Source of the DNA: Symbiodinium natans
Lineage: Eukaryota; Sar; Dinophyceae; Suessiales; Symbiodiniaceae
DNA: 64,000 nucleotides
Direction: 5' to 3'
NCBI GenBank assembly: GCA_905221605.1
Contig: CAJNDS010002341.1
Coordinates: 237,083-301,082 of the forward strand
The notes below the pieces were generated by a model that saw only the letters and a program-made list of their open reading frames with translations, searched no databases and was not told the DNA's origin. The position numbers were made by a program, and so were the translations under genes. Below, in pieces: positions 33,675 to 44,557 of this stretch; the stretch's first letter is position 1, and the number at the start of each line of letters is the position of its first letter.

Positions 33675-34847
33675 ATGCTTAGCCCCGCGATGCTCTGTAG
33701 CGGGATGCTTCCCACCACAAAGACGGCCATCACTACGATGCACATTGCAAACATGCGCAAACTTGCAGTCCGCACGCTTGCAACCTTCTTTGGTATTGTA
33801 GCTGCGACACACGACGAGAACCTGGCCATTAATCTTGACTTCATCATTGCGCAAGCCATTCTCTTTACCCCCTTTGCCGAAGGGTTTGGCGTGAGCTCCT
33901 TTGTCCTTGCCCCGGGACTTTGCAAATGCGCCACCAGTGCGAAAAGGAGCCGGCGGAGGTGGGGCAAGCAAACGAGGTTGCAAGTGCACATGCAGGATGG
34001 TGCGCACATCCACTATTTCCAAAACTGCGTCGCCAAGAGCCCAGCCGTGATTTGCAAACAAGTCGTTAATGGCTGACCAGGCCTTCTCATCTGCTGCCAG
34101 TGCTTCCGCAGCCGAAGGACCCCGCCAGCCCGACTCAGTCTGAGGAAAACACAGCTTCAGGAATGCCTGAACATACTTTTTGAGGACTCCCAAATGTGCA
34201 GCCTTGCACAGCGCGAGTGCATTGGCATGAAGGCTCAGTGCAGAAGCCACATAGGAATAACTCAGCTGACTGGGAACTTCCTTGGCTGGCACCTCATCAA
34301 AGAGGAGAGACTCCAACCTTGGCACCTTAGTCGGACGCTGTAACTGATGCGCCTGCTCTTGTGCTGCTGACAAACGATGCCGCCAGTGAGGCCACTTCAA
34401 AGACTTGTCTTGGACCCCCTTGTAGACCAAGGCCATCAAACGCGAGCTGGGAGTCTCTTCCGGGGAGAGAAGCTCCGATGGATACGCCGAAAGAAAACTT
34501 TCCCGAAGCAGTTTCCACGTAGCGGCACTCAACTTAGCCGGGAAGGGATCACTCCAGGAATCACCAGCTGGCAAACCTGACGGTGCTGGAGGTGGAAAGG
34601 ACGGCTTGGAAGCCTCCCTGCACTGTTGCCACAACTTGCGGACTGATGCCTCCACCAAAAACTGATCTGGCCCATGATTCTCAAGCAGGCTTTCCAAAAA
34701 CCTATCAAGCCCTGATGCTTCCGCAGCCACATGCGCAAAGAGATCTGGCGTGAACCCGGCAAAATGGTGGTGCAAAACCTCAGGCATCGAATGCTGCAGC
34801 AAAATGTCTTGCATTGTCAGCCCATCGAGCGCACCGGAGTCAGACAT
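33672..34847 (-). CDS. gag-like protein of Element III, CCCH zinc finger
   Basis: 391 residues from the ATG at 34847. It resembles the Element I gag in layout: a helical region of about 300 residues (including segments such as LMALVYKGV parallel to LLSIVYQWF in Element I), a Pro patch, a basic Gly/Lys stretch (about 315-340), then a CCCH finger C-x8-C-x4-C-x3-H (ending CKFAH) and a trailing Cys/His segment. It is intact although neighbouring YR and RT are deleted. Confidence 0.78.
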   Translation of the reverse strand: MSDSGALDGLTMQDILLQHSMPEVLHHHFAGFTPDLFAHVAAEASGLDRFLESLLENHGPDQFLVEASVRKLWQQCREASKPSFPPPAPSGLPAGDSWSDPFPAKLSAATWKLLRESFLSAYPSELLSPEETPSSRLMALVYKGVQDKSLKWPHWRHRLSAAQEQAHQLQRPTKVPRLESLLFDEVPAKEVPSQLSYSYVASALSLHANALALCKAAHLGVLKKYVQAFLKLCFPQTESGWRGPSAAEALAADEKAWSAINDLFANHGWALGDAVLEIVDVRTILHVHLQPRLLAPPPPAPFRTGGAFAKSRGKDKGAHAKPFGKGGKENGLRNDEVKINGQVLVVCRSYNTKEGCKRADCKFAHVCNVHRSDGRLCGGKHPATEHRGAKH

Positions 34848-35029
34848 ACCTGCCAGCAGAAAGATGCGCAAAGCACCAACTAGAATGAAATACAAGATAC
34901 ATAGTATTTTGCCGCAAAGCCATAAGCTGTAGCTATTTGGCCTTAATTAAGGGCAACAGAAAACCGCTAGCTCTTGGCACTAAGAACGGGGCAACGGGAA
35001 TATCTCAGGCGGCGCATCGTAGCTCCACA
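34848..35029. other. spacer in Element III
   Basis: Non-coding spacer upstream of gag in element orientation. Confidence 0.5.
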
Positions 35030-35480
35030 CCACGTTGCCGAAACCAACCCCGGCAAACCAACCCCTGCGAAGCAGCTGCACGCCACCCCGCTAGCAACAG
35101 CCACGCAAGACCTGCACACAAGGTAGCTCCACACCACCCAGCCCCGCTATCACAGGCGTACCACGAAGCAGCTGCACGCCACTCCGCCCGCACCAGCCCC
35201 GCAAGCAAGACGCGACCACAGACCTGCATACAAGGCAGCTCCACACCACCGCCCGCGCACCAGCCCCGCTAGCAGAGGTGTACCACGAAGCAGCTGCACG
35301 CCACTCCGCCCGCACCAGCCCCGCAAGCCAGACGCGACCAGGAGTAGCTGAACGCCACCCTGTCTGCACCAGCCCTGCAAACGAAAGAGCCGAAGCAGCT
35401 AGGCGCTACTCCGCCCACACCGAGAAAAAAGGGGCCACGAAGTAGCTATATACCACTCCGCCCGCACCAGCCCCGCGATT
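35030..35480 (-). repeat. minisatellite inside Element III
   Basis: Degenerate units of about 65-130 bp with recurring phrases GAAGCAGCTGCACGCCAC and CCGCACCAGCCCCGC. It lies between the YR tail and gag. Confidence 0.9.
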
Positions 35481-35790
35481 CAAAAGACAAACAAATGCAA
35501 ACTTCACTACATGCTGCAACTGCAAACGCAGGCATAACTCCACCAGGAGCCTGAAGCCTGATCGGCCAGAGTGGGTGCAACCTCGCCCATGGCACTAGCA
35601 AGTCATGAGCTCCCCTGCAAGGAAAAACTGTGGCAGAAGCCTTGCATGCACAGACCTGCCACCCAGAAGCAAAAGCCAGCGAAGCAACAGCAGCCTCTCA
35701 GCAAACAGCATCTGCGTTCTCTTTTTTCTGAAAATGCCACATGAAGCGAAGTCAAAATCTGAGAGGCACTGCTACACACAGGCCCTGGCA

Positions 35791-36380
35791 TCAATGCTGA
35801 CACGCATGCAACACCAGCTGACAAGCCTTATGTCTGCAAAAGCGAGGCGAAGCCGGAAGCGATTGAAGCAAGTGGAGCTGTTTGGAAAGCATCCCACAAG
35901 CAGGTTTGACCCATGTGCAAGCATCTGTGGAACCGGCACCCGCAGCGCCATCACAGAGAACGCCGGTACCCGCTGGAGCCAAACTGGCCATGTGCAGAAC
36001 GCCACTTTGTGCTTGCAAAAAGAGAACCTCATCCGGAGCGCCAAGGGACTGCGCAGATTCCTCCTCGGATGATGAGAGCAACTCTTCGGACTGGTGCTCT
36101 TTAGCAGACGGGGCCACCGTCGGAGAAACAAGCACCTTGACAGGAGAACTCGGTAAAGCCCCTGCATCTTCCCCAAAAGCCGTACCAGTATGCAAAGGAA
36201 AACAGATAGACTGCAAAGCTTCAGGAACTGGACAAGGTGCCGGCAAGAGCGGCAATTGCACAATTGGAAGCTGACCGCCCCGGCCCTGCGGCGTTAGCGG
36301 CAACCACCCTGAACGGATACGGCCCAATGCCTGTTTCTGGCCACGCAACGCCGCCCAAACGTCGTCGCGGCCGTAAAGCT
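35791..36380 (-). pseudogene. tyrosine recombinase tail of Element III
   Basis: The frame begins inside A1 and at once reads KLYGRDDVW, the counterpart of ALYSRDDTI that holds the catalytic Tyr in Element I YR. It then follows the same Pro/Ser/Glu-rich tail (GRIRSGWLP parallel to RTALWQGWQP). Everything N-terminal to the Tyr motif is gone and A1 is joined directly to the remnant. This internal deletion makes the element dependent on recombinase supplied in trans. Confidence 0.8.
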
Positions 36381-36523
36381 TAAAACATAAAAGCAAGCTA
36401 TGCATTCATGCAAGCGACTGAGCGGACTCTCTCTTTCAAGCTCGCGAGCAAAGTGGCTGCCGGCAACAAAATAGCGTAAGTGTTACTTCGTTTGCAAACA
36501 TCGTTGAGTAAACACAACAACCG
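36381..36523 (-). repeat. Element III repeat A1
   Basis: 143 bp, matches 29945-30089 minus two bases. It forms the 5' terminus in element orientation. Confidence 0.95.
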
Positions 36524-38453
36524 ATCAACCCTTTCGCCTTCACCTGCTTCAGGCACTGGCATCACGCACCGCAGACCCTGACGAGAAACTTGTCGAAATT
36601 CTCATCGAAGGGGTGCCAACGGGTGCATTCGAACCGCTCCCCGCAAGTGGACAGTGGATCGCAAACCACTTCAGCACAGCAACGCATTTTGACGAACCAC
36701 TGCAGCTGCTGCACTGCTCGGGCAATTGGACGCGAGCCGAAAATAACCCAGACATATTGCAAGAACTAATAAATAAGGAACTGCAAGGCAACTACATTAC
36801 GGAATTCCTCGGCAATGAGGAAGACGCAAAGAAGCGCTGGCCTAAAGGCACGGCTATAGGGAAGCTAAATGTAGTTTTAGCTGAAGGACGCGACCCGCGT
36901 ATGGTGCTTGACAGCACCATATGCAATCTGAACCCGCGCTGCACGCTACCAGAACGCATGCAAATGCCTACTGTCTGCGACGTGCAGCTCACATATGCAC
37001 CGCAAGATCCGCCGGGTTTCTGGCACGGCCTATCGCTTGACTTCAAAGCAGCGCATAAAGCCTGCGTTGTCAGGGAAGATGAGCGCGGCACTCTTCTTTT
37101 CAGGCATAAAGATAAACTTTATTTCTATAAAGTGTGCCATTTCGGAGCACGTTTTAGCAGCTATTGGTGGCAACGCCTCGGCTCCGTATTGCACCGCATA
37201 ATGCACCACCTCATTAGCCACAGGCCGCACCGCAGCTTCCTGTATGTCGATGACATATTCGCAATGTTGGCGGCACAGCACAGCACAGAGCTCACTTGCC
37301 TGATCATATGCTTCCTAGCCGCGGTCAACGCCCCCATCAGTTGGAAAAAGGCACAGATCGGGCACTGCATCACTTGGTGCGGTTGGTCCTTCGATCTCCT
37401 GACCGACACCGCAACTCGTGCAGACCAAAATCTACAAACTCCTGGAGCAGCTTGCAGCGCTGCGCCGCACCCCGAAAGTGCATCGCAAGGCCCTGGAGGC
37501 CATGCTAGGCCTTCTTACATGGGCAACCACCATGTCGCCTCAGCTCCGCCCGTTTCTTGCACCGTTATACAACGACCTGCACAGTGCCAAGGGCACCCTG
37601 CACAGCATACCAGCATCGCAATGGACGCATTTTTACCAATCGCTAGACGATCGGGCGTGCGTGCAGCACACAGCAGGCATGTGGCTGCCAAAACAAGCCA
37701 AACTCCTGGAAGTTGGCAACATCAAGATTGAAAGCAAGGCAGATGTCCCACGAGTCCCTAACCTAAGAGCTCCCAACGCACTTGGGTCCGACTCGCAGAT
37801 CCACACAGGCATGAGGTGCATCTAAAAAGGCAAAGCCGCGATGCACTCCTTTGGCTAGAACAAGTGTTCAAGCACAGCAACCGCGTCCCTCTTCAGCTAC
37901 CAGCCATGCTTCAATGCCTTAGCGCTGCGGACGCAATGGCAAAAGGCACCAAGGTTGGCATAGGCGGATGGATCTGCACCAGCTCGGGCTTCGCATGTTT
38001 CTGCATGACTGAAGTGCGGGCCAATGGCCACAATTGAAAGATGACGCGCAGCTCTACATAGCCTGTTTCGAAGTGCTTGCACAATTGGCGCCACTGCAGC
38101 TCGCCTGGCAGCGCATGCGCGGGCACCGCATGCAATTTATCCTGCCTACTGGCTGCGACAACACCGCAGCAGAAAGCGGCATAAATAAGCTCTTCAGCAC
38201 TGCAGAACCGCTAAGCACCTTTCTGCGCATGGTGGCGGACTGGGCACACCGCCACAACGTGCAATTGGCAGTCTCCCATCTTGCGGGGGAAAAGAACACC
38301 TGGGCAGACGAGCTCAGCTGGGATAAACTGCACCGTTTCATCCATCGCAACACCGAACTGCCCCTGGCATTTTTAGCAGAAAACTGCCAATGCATTTCGC
38401 TCCACCCGCCGGATGCACACTGGCCCAGCTCTTTGTTGGCAGCATCCAGCTAG
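36523..38453 (+). pseudogene. pol of Element I, 3' part: RT and RNase H, with frameshifts
   Basis: Continues the frame broken at 29672. RT motifs include LSLDFKAAHKA (first catalytic Asp) and SFLYVDDIFA (YVDD, near 37241-37255). RNase H segments follow: AADAMAKGTKVGIGGW, CDNTAAESGINKLF and GEKNTWADELSWD. The frame changes at about 37410 (one base gained), about 37788 (one base lost) and about 38033 (one base lost in a T run). These could be true decay or consensus error. Ends at TAG 38453, about 250 bp before B1. Confidence 0.85.
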
Positions 38454-38700
38454 CAAGTCGCCACCGCAGGCCGCGGGGGACCCTGCGCACCAGGGAGGAC
38501 CGCACGCACAGCTCGCATAGCTCAGAAAAAAGGCCCGTTTCGGCAATGCTCACTCGAACATAAGCTCTCTTCGGCTCTGAGAGGCATGATCAACAGTGTT
38601 GCCCGGAAGACTGAAGTGGGGGTTTCTCAGTTTTCCTGCAATGCACCGCACGCGACTTCCAAGCAACATCTGTCAAAAAAGAGTGAGCCGGCGTAGAGCA

Positions 38701-38736
38701 AACTGTGATGTGCTGCACAAGGGATGGAGCCTGAAC
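38701..38736 (+). repeat. Element I repeat B1
   Basis: 36 bp, identical to 38925-38960. Confidence 0.88.
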
Positions 38737-38843
38737 GTTGCGTGTGTACTTTTGGTTTTTGATTTACACGCATGTTTTGCACCATCTTCTTTTCTTGTTG
38801 CTAACATGTATGCACGGTCGCTTCAGGCTCCAGGGACGTGCAG
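38737..38843 (+). promoter_or_regulatory. A2 region of Element I with a candidate spliced-leader acceptor
   Basis: Directly follows B1. It contains a pyrimidine-rich stretch (CATCTTCTTTTCTTG), a CTAAC and then TTCAG at 38822-38826, followed by GCTCCAGGGACGTGCAG. The last segment is found, less one G, right after the leader relic at 22207. The AG at 38825-38826 is thus the likely trans-splice acceptor, and the sequence upstream of it likely contains the promoter. Confidence 0.7.
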
Positions 38844-38924
38844 TCTCGCTTGACTCAAGGCCGCAAGACCTTTGCAGAGCACTCCACTCAAGACCAATTC
38901 AAGTCTCACTGATCTCACACTACG

Positions 38925-38960
38925 AACTGTGATGTGCTGCACAAGGGATGGAGCCTGAAC
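38925..38960 (+). repeat. Element I repeat B2 (3' end)
   Basis: Second copy of the 36-bp repeat. The element/host junction falls exactly where B1 ends. Confidence 0.88.
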
Positions 38961-39039
38961 GGCAAAATTAATTGTAGCCGGGCCGCAGGCCGTCAAAGCA
39001 CGCTATTAAACTGTGGGACGATGTCATTGAAAATACCAT
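38959..39039 (+). repeat. 81-bp direct repeat abutting the right end of Element I
   Basis: Partner of 22107-22189, with CC deleted in CGTCCCAAAGC. It is followed by more of the fold-back family. Confidence 0.85.
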
Positions 39040-39582
39040 GGGGCCTGAGCTAGTTTCGAACTTCGTGACCAACAATGTCGCCTGGCCATGGAGCCACTTG
39101 CAGCTATTTTTGGCGCGAAAAGCTGCAGCCCATCGAAAATACCATGGGGCCTGAGATTTTTAATCCTATAAGTATAAATAGATTCGGTAAAACTAATTGT
39201 GTGAAAACACAGCAGCAGCGCGCTGAACCCTCTTTTTCTCACGACTTGAGCCAAAGTCAAAAGCCGGAGGCTTCGTCAGTGAAACTCTTTACACACAGGT
39301 GAAAACTCTGCTCTGCCACGTGTTCTCCACAGCCACAAAACAAACTCAAACGTCAGTGGGAGTTCTCGGGACCTACCCAACTATACCTAAAGCAAGCAAA
39401 AACGTGCACAGTCACTTCTACAGCTTTCAGACACACATCCCTACAACTCAAGCACTTCAAAAGGCTTTCCCACTTAAAGCAGCACTCCCGTCGAGCCTCC
39501 AAGGCACAACTACGGAGTTCCTACAACTACACACACACAACTCTGAGCCAGCATGCAGGACAACAAAGTTAACATGTCCTTA
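39040..39582. other. fold-back family remnant and unassigned sequence
   Basis: 39040-39150 continues the fold-back family (AAATACCATGGGGCCTGAG occurs twice). The rest shows no gene. Confidence 0.5.
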
Positions 39583-41707
39583 GACAGGAACTTTCGTCTG
39601 CACGCTGCGAGGCGTAGCCACCCGAAGGGGCCGTTGGTCAAGGTGAAACTAAACTAAAAATACCTCGCTTGAGGTGTTGCGTTCTCAGCTAGGCCCTCTC
39701 TCAGCTGCAACCCTCAGCACTCGCGAGGCCGAACTTTGCCCTCCGCATGCATTGCTGTTGAGGCACTTGTTGTGGCATCAGCCTCCGTAAGTTTGGCAAT
39801 CCCCACTCAGCACTGGATGTTCTGTTCGAGGCATATTTCCTCAGCGCATGCGAGGCCGCAAAGTGAAACACGTGAGGTATGAAAAACTGCTACTCCAGGT
39901 TCGTCCGCAGCTCCGGCTTTCTCGCACTTACTAACCGTGCCTTGCAGCCTCCCCCAAAGTAGCGTCACCCTGGCTTTCTCGCTCTTACTCACCAGTTGAC
40001 CAATAATGCATCTCACGCGGTTGCTTCATGGTAAAACTGCAGCTCGAGGTCCCGGCGTTCTCGCTCTTACTAACCCGGACCGACACTGCAGAGAAGCATT
40101 GACTGTTGTTCCCTCAGCGGAGGCGAGGCCGAACAACCATTCCGCTGCATCAGCGCAGCCAGGCCCTCAGCTCCTCACTGAGCCAGGGCTCTCTTTAGAC
40201 AGAGTTCCCTTGCTGGCAAGCCCTCTATCTCTATGTGACCCCCGCGGTGCCACGTATAAGCAGCTGCACCGCGTGTCTTAGGACCACAGTTTTCATTCGG
40301 ATTTGTTGTTGTAGGCCTTCCAGTGCTTGAGGCCGAATCCAAACACCACATCTCACGTCACAAGGCTGGCAATTTGGCTCCAACATCTGAAGATAGTAAC
40401 ACATACTCTGCGTGGCGTCCGCGTGAGCTAGCCTGTCCTTTCTTTAGGAGTTCGGCTCCTTTCATCGCTTGTCTTACCACAGGTCTCTTTCGGTGGCCCG
40501 TACTCAGCAGCCAGCACATGTACCATCCTCAGACGCCAGAGCCGCCTTGCCCCAGCAAGTGCCCATACAAACCACTCACCAGATAGTGAGAGCCAACATC
40601 TTCAAACAACCTCCAGCGGCCGTGCCGCGAGGACCTAAACATCTGCAAGGTTCCGCCTTGTCTGTGTGCACGGACAGACCCCAGCCCTTGCAGGAGACGT
40701 GGATGTAAACAAAAGCAGGCCTGCCATGTCCAGCAGGCTGATTACCATTGGTTGCCTTCAGATGGGAAAAGCGCGAAGATCGGGTAACCTCCATCTGAAT
40801 CATTTCCGGCCAATACCAACCCTTACAAACCCTCAGCACGGAGCGAGGCCGAAGGAGGCTTCTTGGACTATTGGTTTTCCGGGGAGCAGCCACCATCAGC
40901 TGCTCTTCAACTTGCACTGCGCCGCACCACAGTCCTACTGCAAGTTCCTTGGCAACGGTTTCTCAGTAGCACCAGTCAATGAGCTTTACGACACTGATGC
41001 CTCTGGTTATTTATGTCCAGGCAGATCCACCAGGGTTGGGCCAAATCTTTTCTACCTGATTCTACCTGCGAAGAAAATCCTGTTGTGCTCAGCTTGCAGA
41101 TCCCCGAAACCTGCAAGCTTGGGCTCGAGCACACCGCAATTGTTCGGGACACTCCTGTCGCCACTGCAAGGATGCCTCTTGCAGTGCGACGTTGGCCTGC
41201 ACTGTCTGCAGCGTGCCTGGCCGTTTCCCCCGTGTTTCGGTCTCACCTTCGGTTTCCACACAAGTGAGCGAGGAACCCAAACTCACCTTCAGCACAGCCC
41301 TCAATCCAAATGAGGGTCGGTGGGTTTTGCTCACCCAGAGACAGCAGGAATCTCTGGTGAGCAACAGGCTTGCGTCACCCCTCAAGCAATGCGAGGCTGC
41401 AACTCTCACTGTGACCCAGAGCAGACTGTAGGCCACAAGGTTCCCTCAGCAACGCGAGGACGAAAAGCTTCCCTCTAGCGAAGCGAGGCCGAAAACTGTG
41501 CACTCACGCCCTTCGTCGACGGCAGCAGTTGGCGGGCCGCCGCTCTATGACAGCTTAGCCGGTCAGCCGGCCTACGAGCAAACACAGTTTTGCCAGGCCT
41601 CAAAACGGAACCTACCCTTAGTTACAAGCCCCAGGGCCAGCCACAACGGCACTAAAGACGCTCTCTACCTGAGCACCCCACCGGGGTTGAGCCGAAACCT
41701 TGAGCCA
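39583..41707. repeat. 2.1-kb tandem repeat, unit 1
   Basis: 2125 bp, about 99.5% identical by eye to 41708-43833. It starts GACAGGAACTTTCGTCTGCA. No coding sequence was recognised. It contains many copies of a CCCTCA...GAGGCCGA motif. Confidence 0.95.
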
Positions 41708-43833
41708 GACAGGAACTTTCGTCTGCACGCTGCGAGGCGTAGCCACCCGAAGGGGCCGTTGGTCAAGGTGAAACTAAACTAAAAATTACCTCGCTTGAGG
41801 TGTTGCGTTCTCAGCTAGGCCCTCTCTCAGCTGCAACCCTCAGCACTCGCGAGGCCGAACTTTGCCCTCCGCATGCATTGCTGTTGAGGCACTTGTTGTG
41901 GCATCAGCCTCCGTAAGTTTGGCAATCCCCACTCAGCACTGGATGTTCTGTTCGAGGCATATTTCCTCAGCGCATGCGAGGCCGCAAAGTGAAACACGTG
42001 AGGTATGAAAAACTGCTACTCCAGGTTCGTCCGCAGCTCCGGCTTTCTCGCACTTACTAACCGTGCCTTGCAGCCTCCCCCAAAGTAGCGTCACCCTGGC
42101 TTTCTCGCTCTTACTCACCAGTTGACCAATAATGCATCTCACGCGGTTGCTTCATGGTAAAACTGCAGCTCGAGGTCCCGGCGTTCTCGCTCTTACTAAC
42201 CCGGACCGACACTGCAGAGAAGCATTGACTGTTGTTCCCTCAGCGGAGGCGAGGCCGAACAACCATTCCGCTGCATCAGCGCAGCCAGGCCCTCAGCTCC
42301 TCACTGAGCCAGGGCTCTCTTTAGACAGAGTTCCCCTGCTGGCAAGCCCTCTATCTCTTTGTGACCCCCGCGGTGCCACGTATAAGCAGCTGCACCGCGT
42401 GTCTTAGGACCACAGTTTTCATTCGGATTTGTTGTTGTAGGCCTTCCAGTGCTTGAGGCCGAATCCAAACACCACATCTCACGTCACAAGGCTGGCAATT
42501 TGGCTCCAACATCTGAAGATAGTAACACATACTCTGCGTGGCGTCCGCGTGAGCTAGCCTGTCCTTTCTTTAGGAGTTCGGCTCCTTTCATCGCTTGTCT
42601 TACCACAGGTCTCTTTCGGTGGCCCGTACTCAGCAGCCAGCACATGTACCATCCTCAGACGCCAGAGCCGCCTTGCCCCAGCAAGTGCCCATACAAACCA
42701 CTCACCAGATAGTGAGAGCCAACATCTTCAAACAACCTCCAGCGGCCGTGCCGCGAGGACCTAAACATCTGCAAGGTTCCGCCTTGTCTGTGTGCACGGA
42801 CAGACCCCAGCCCTTGCAGGAGACGTGGATGTAAACAAAGCAGGCCTGCCATGTCCAGCAGGCTGATTACCATTGGTTGCCTTCAGATGGGAAAAGCGCG
42901 AAGATCGGGTAACCTCCATCTGAATCCTTTCCGGCCAATACCAACCCTTACAAACCCTCAGCACGGAGCGAGGCCGAAGGAGGCTTCTTGGACTATTGGT
43001 TTTCCGGGGAGCAGCCACCACCAGCTGCTCTTCAACTTGCACTGCGCCGCACCACAGTCCTACTGCAAGTTCCTTGGCAACGGTTTCTCAGTAGCACCAG
43101 TCAATGAGCTTTACGACACTGATGCCTCTGGTTATTTATGTCCAGGCAGATCCACCAGGGTTGGGCCAAATCTTTTCTACCTGATTCTACCTGCGAAGAA
43201 AATCCTGTTGTGCTCAGCTTGCAGATCCCCGAAAACCTGCAAGCTTGGGCTCGAGCACACCGCAATTGTTCGGGACACTCCTGTCGCCACTGCAAGGATG
43301 CCTCTTGCAGTGCGACGTTGGCCTGCACTGTCTGCAGCGTGCCTGGCCGTTTCCCCCGTGTTTCGGTCTCACCTTCGTTTTCCACACAAGTGAGCGAGGA
43401 ACCCAAACTCACCTTCAGCACAGCCCTCAATCCAAATGAGGGTCGGTGGGTTTTGCTCACCCAGAGACAGCAGGAATCTCTGGTGAGCAACAGGCTTGCG
43501 TCACCCCTCAAGCAATGCGAGGCTGCAACTCTCACTGTGACCCAGAGCAGACTGTAGGCCACAAGGTTCCCTCAGCAACGCGAGGACGAAAAGCTTCCCT
43601 CTAGCGAAGCGAGGCCGAAAACTGTGCACTCACGCCCTTCGTCGACGGCAGCAGTTGGCGGGCCGCCGCTCTATGACAGCTTAGCCGGTCAGCCGGCCTA
43701 CGAGCAAACACAGTTTTGCCAGGCCTCAAAACGGAACCTACCCTTAGTTACAAGCCCCAGGGCCAGCCACAACGGCACTAAAGACGCTCTCTACCTGAGC
43801 ACCCCACCGGGGTTGAGCCGAAACCTTGAGCCA
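41708..43833. repeat. 2.1-kb tandem repeat, unit 2
   Basis: 2126 bp. It differs from unit 1 by a handful of substitutions and 1-bp indels. Confidence 0.95.
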
Positions 43834-43881
43834 GACAGGAACTTTCGTCTGCACGCTGCGAGGCGTAGCCACCCGAAGGGG
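43834..43881. repeat. partial third copy (48 bp) of the tandem unit
   Basis: Matches the first 48 bp of the unit and then diverges. Unequal exchange between such 48-bp repeats could have created the duplication. Confidence 0.9.
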
Positions 43882-44557
43882 CTGTGGGTTCAAGTGAAAC
43901 AAAAGCTTACTAAAACTGTGGGGTGAAACTGCCGGTAAGTTCCCCCTCTCATTCCTTGTCCTCGGTTTTGACGTACCGCTACCCTCAACCGAAGTGAGGC
44001 CGGAATGTCGTTTTGACCAAGTCGTTGCCATTGGCTTGAAGACTTTGGCCAAGGCAAATTGCCTGTATGCTTGCACATTCTCTGTGTTGTCTATTCGGGA
44101 GGTGATCCATGCCCTCGTTCGTGGAGGCCGCTATCCCTCAACCGAATGGAGGTCAATTCCTGTAGACCCAGATGCTCGTTCTACGAGTCTCATTGCATGT
44201 CCTGAGTGCTTCCATCCACACCCCTCAACCGTAGTGAGGCCGGACATGTCTTCAAACCAGGTCATGGCCCGAGGCTTCATGGACTCTGGTTACGGTGGCT
44301 GCCTCTTGCATGCACAGGGCATACTTCCTGTGGCTTTTGCCGGGAGGTGATCCATGCCCTCCGATTCTCAGAGGCCGCTATCCCTCTACCAGCGGGGTGG
44401 TCAATCCCCATAGACCGTTCCATATGGACAGGAACTTTCACACCCCCGCTTGGACTGTAATGCCTCAGAGCCACGCACTTCTTCACAGCTCGGTGTTTCC
44501 AGTGCTTAAACATCTCATCCCAGGCAAAGTCCGAAAGCGAGCACTCCTACTGCCGAC
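43882..44557. other. 3' flank of copia pol, possible LTR or UTR
   Basis: Contains further CCCTCAACCG...GAGGCCGG-like motifs (43984, 44129, 44220) and near-duplicate segments (GGGAGGTGATCCATGCCCTC at 44098 and 44341). The copia 3' LTR should lie somewhere below 44558, but its edges cannot be set because the 5' LTR is outside the window. Confidence 0.4.

Larger units (their letters stand above)
29673..36522 (-). mobile_element. Element III: nested deletion-derivative YR retroelement with split direct repeats
   Basis: Read on the minus strand: A1 (36523-36381), YR tail, minisatellite, gag, UGA, dioxygenase-methyltransferase, RT/RNase H fragment, B1 (30272-30089), A2 (30089-29945), 88-bp gap, B2 (29856-29673). 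A1=A2 and B1=B2 is the split-direct-repeat structure of Ngaro/PAT-type YR elements. Removing it joins codon GAA (29670-29672) to GAT (36523) in frame within Element I pol, with one shared G and no target duplication. Most of YR and the N-terminal half of RT are deleted, so it must have been mobilised in trans or decayed after insertion. Confidence 0.9.
22190..38958 (+). mobile_element. Element I: YR retroelement with spliced-leader 5' end, split by Element III
   Basis: Order on the + strand: leader relic, non-coding 5' leader, Cys/His ORF, tyrosine recombinase, gag-like CCCH protein, UGA, pol (methyltransferase-like domain, RT, RNase H), B1, A2, B2. The last 36 bp (38925-38960) equal the B1 copy at 38701-38736. 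The element shares a GCAC/GCAG-rich composition from 22.2 to 29.7 kb and again from 36.5 to 38.5 kb, which supports that these are one element. Element III (29673-36522) interrupts pol. RT/RNase H carries three single-base frame breaks. It is flanked by 81-83 bp direct repeats. YR families normally make no target duplication, so a retroposition route is an alternative. Confidence 0.85.

Noticed and set aside
39244-39256. Second spliced-leader relic on the minus strand (TTTGGCTCAAG, 11-nt match)
   Set aside because: Too short, and the preceding bases do not match the leader; chance is sufficient.
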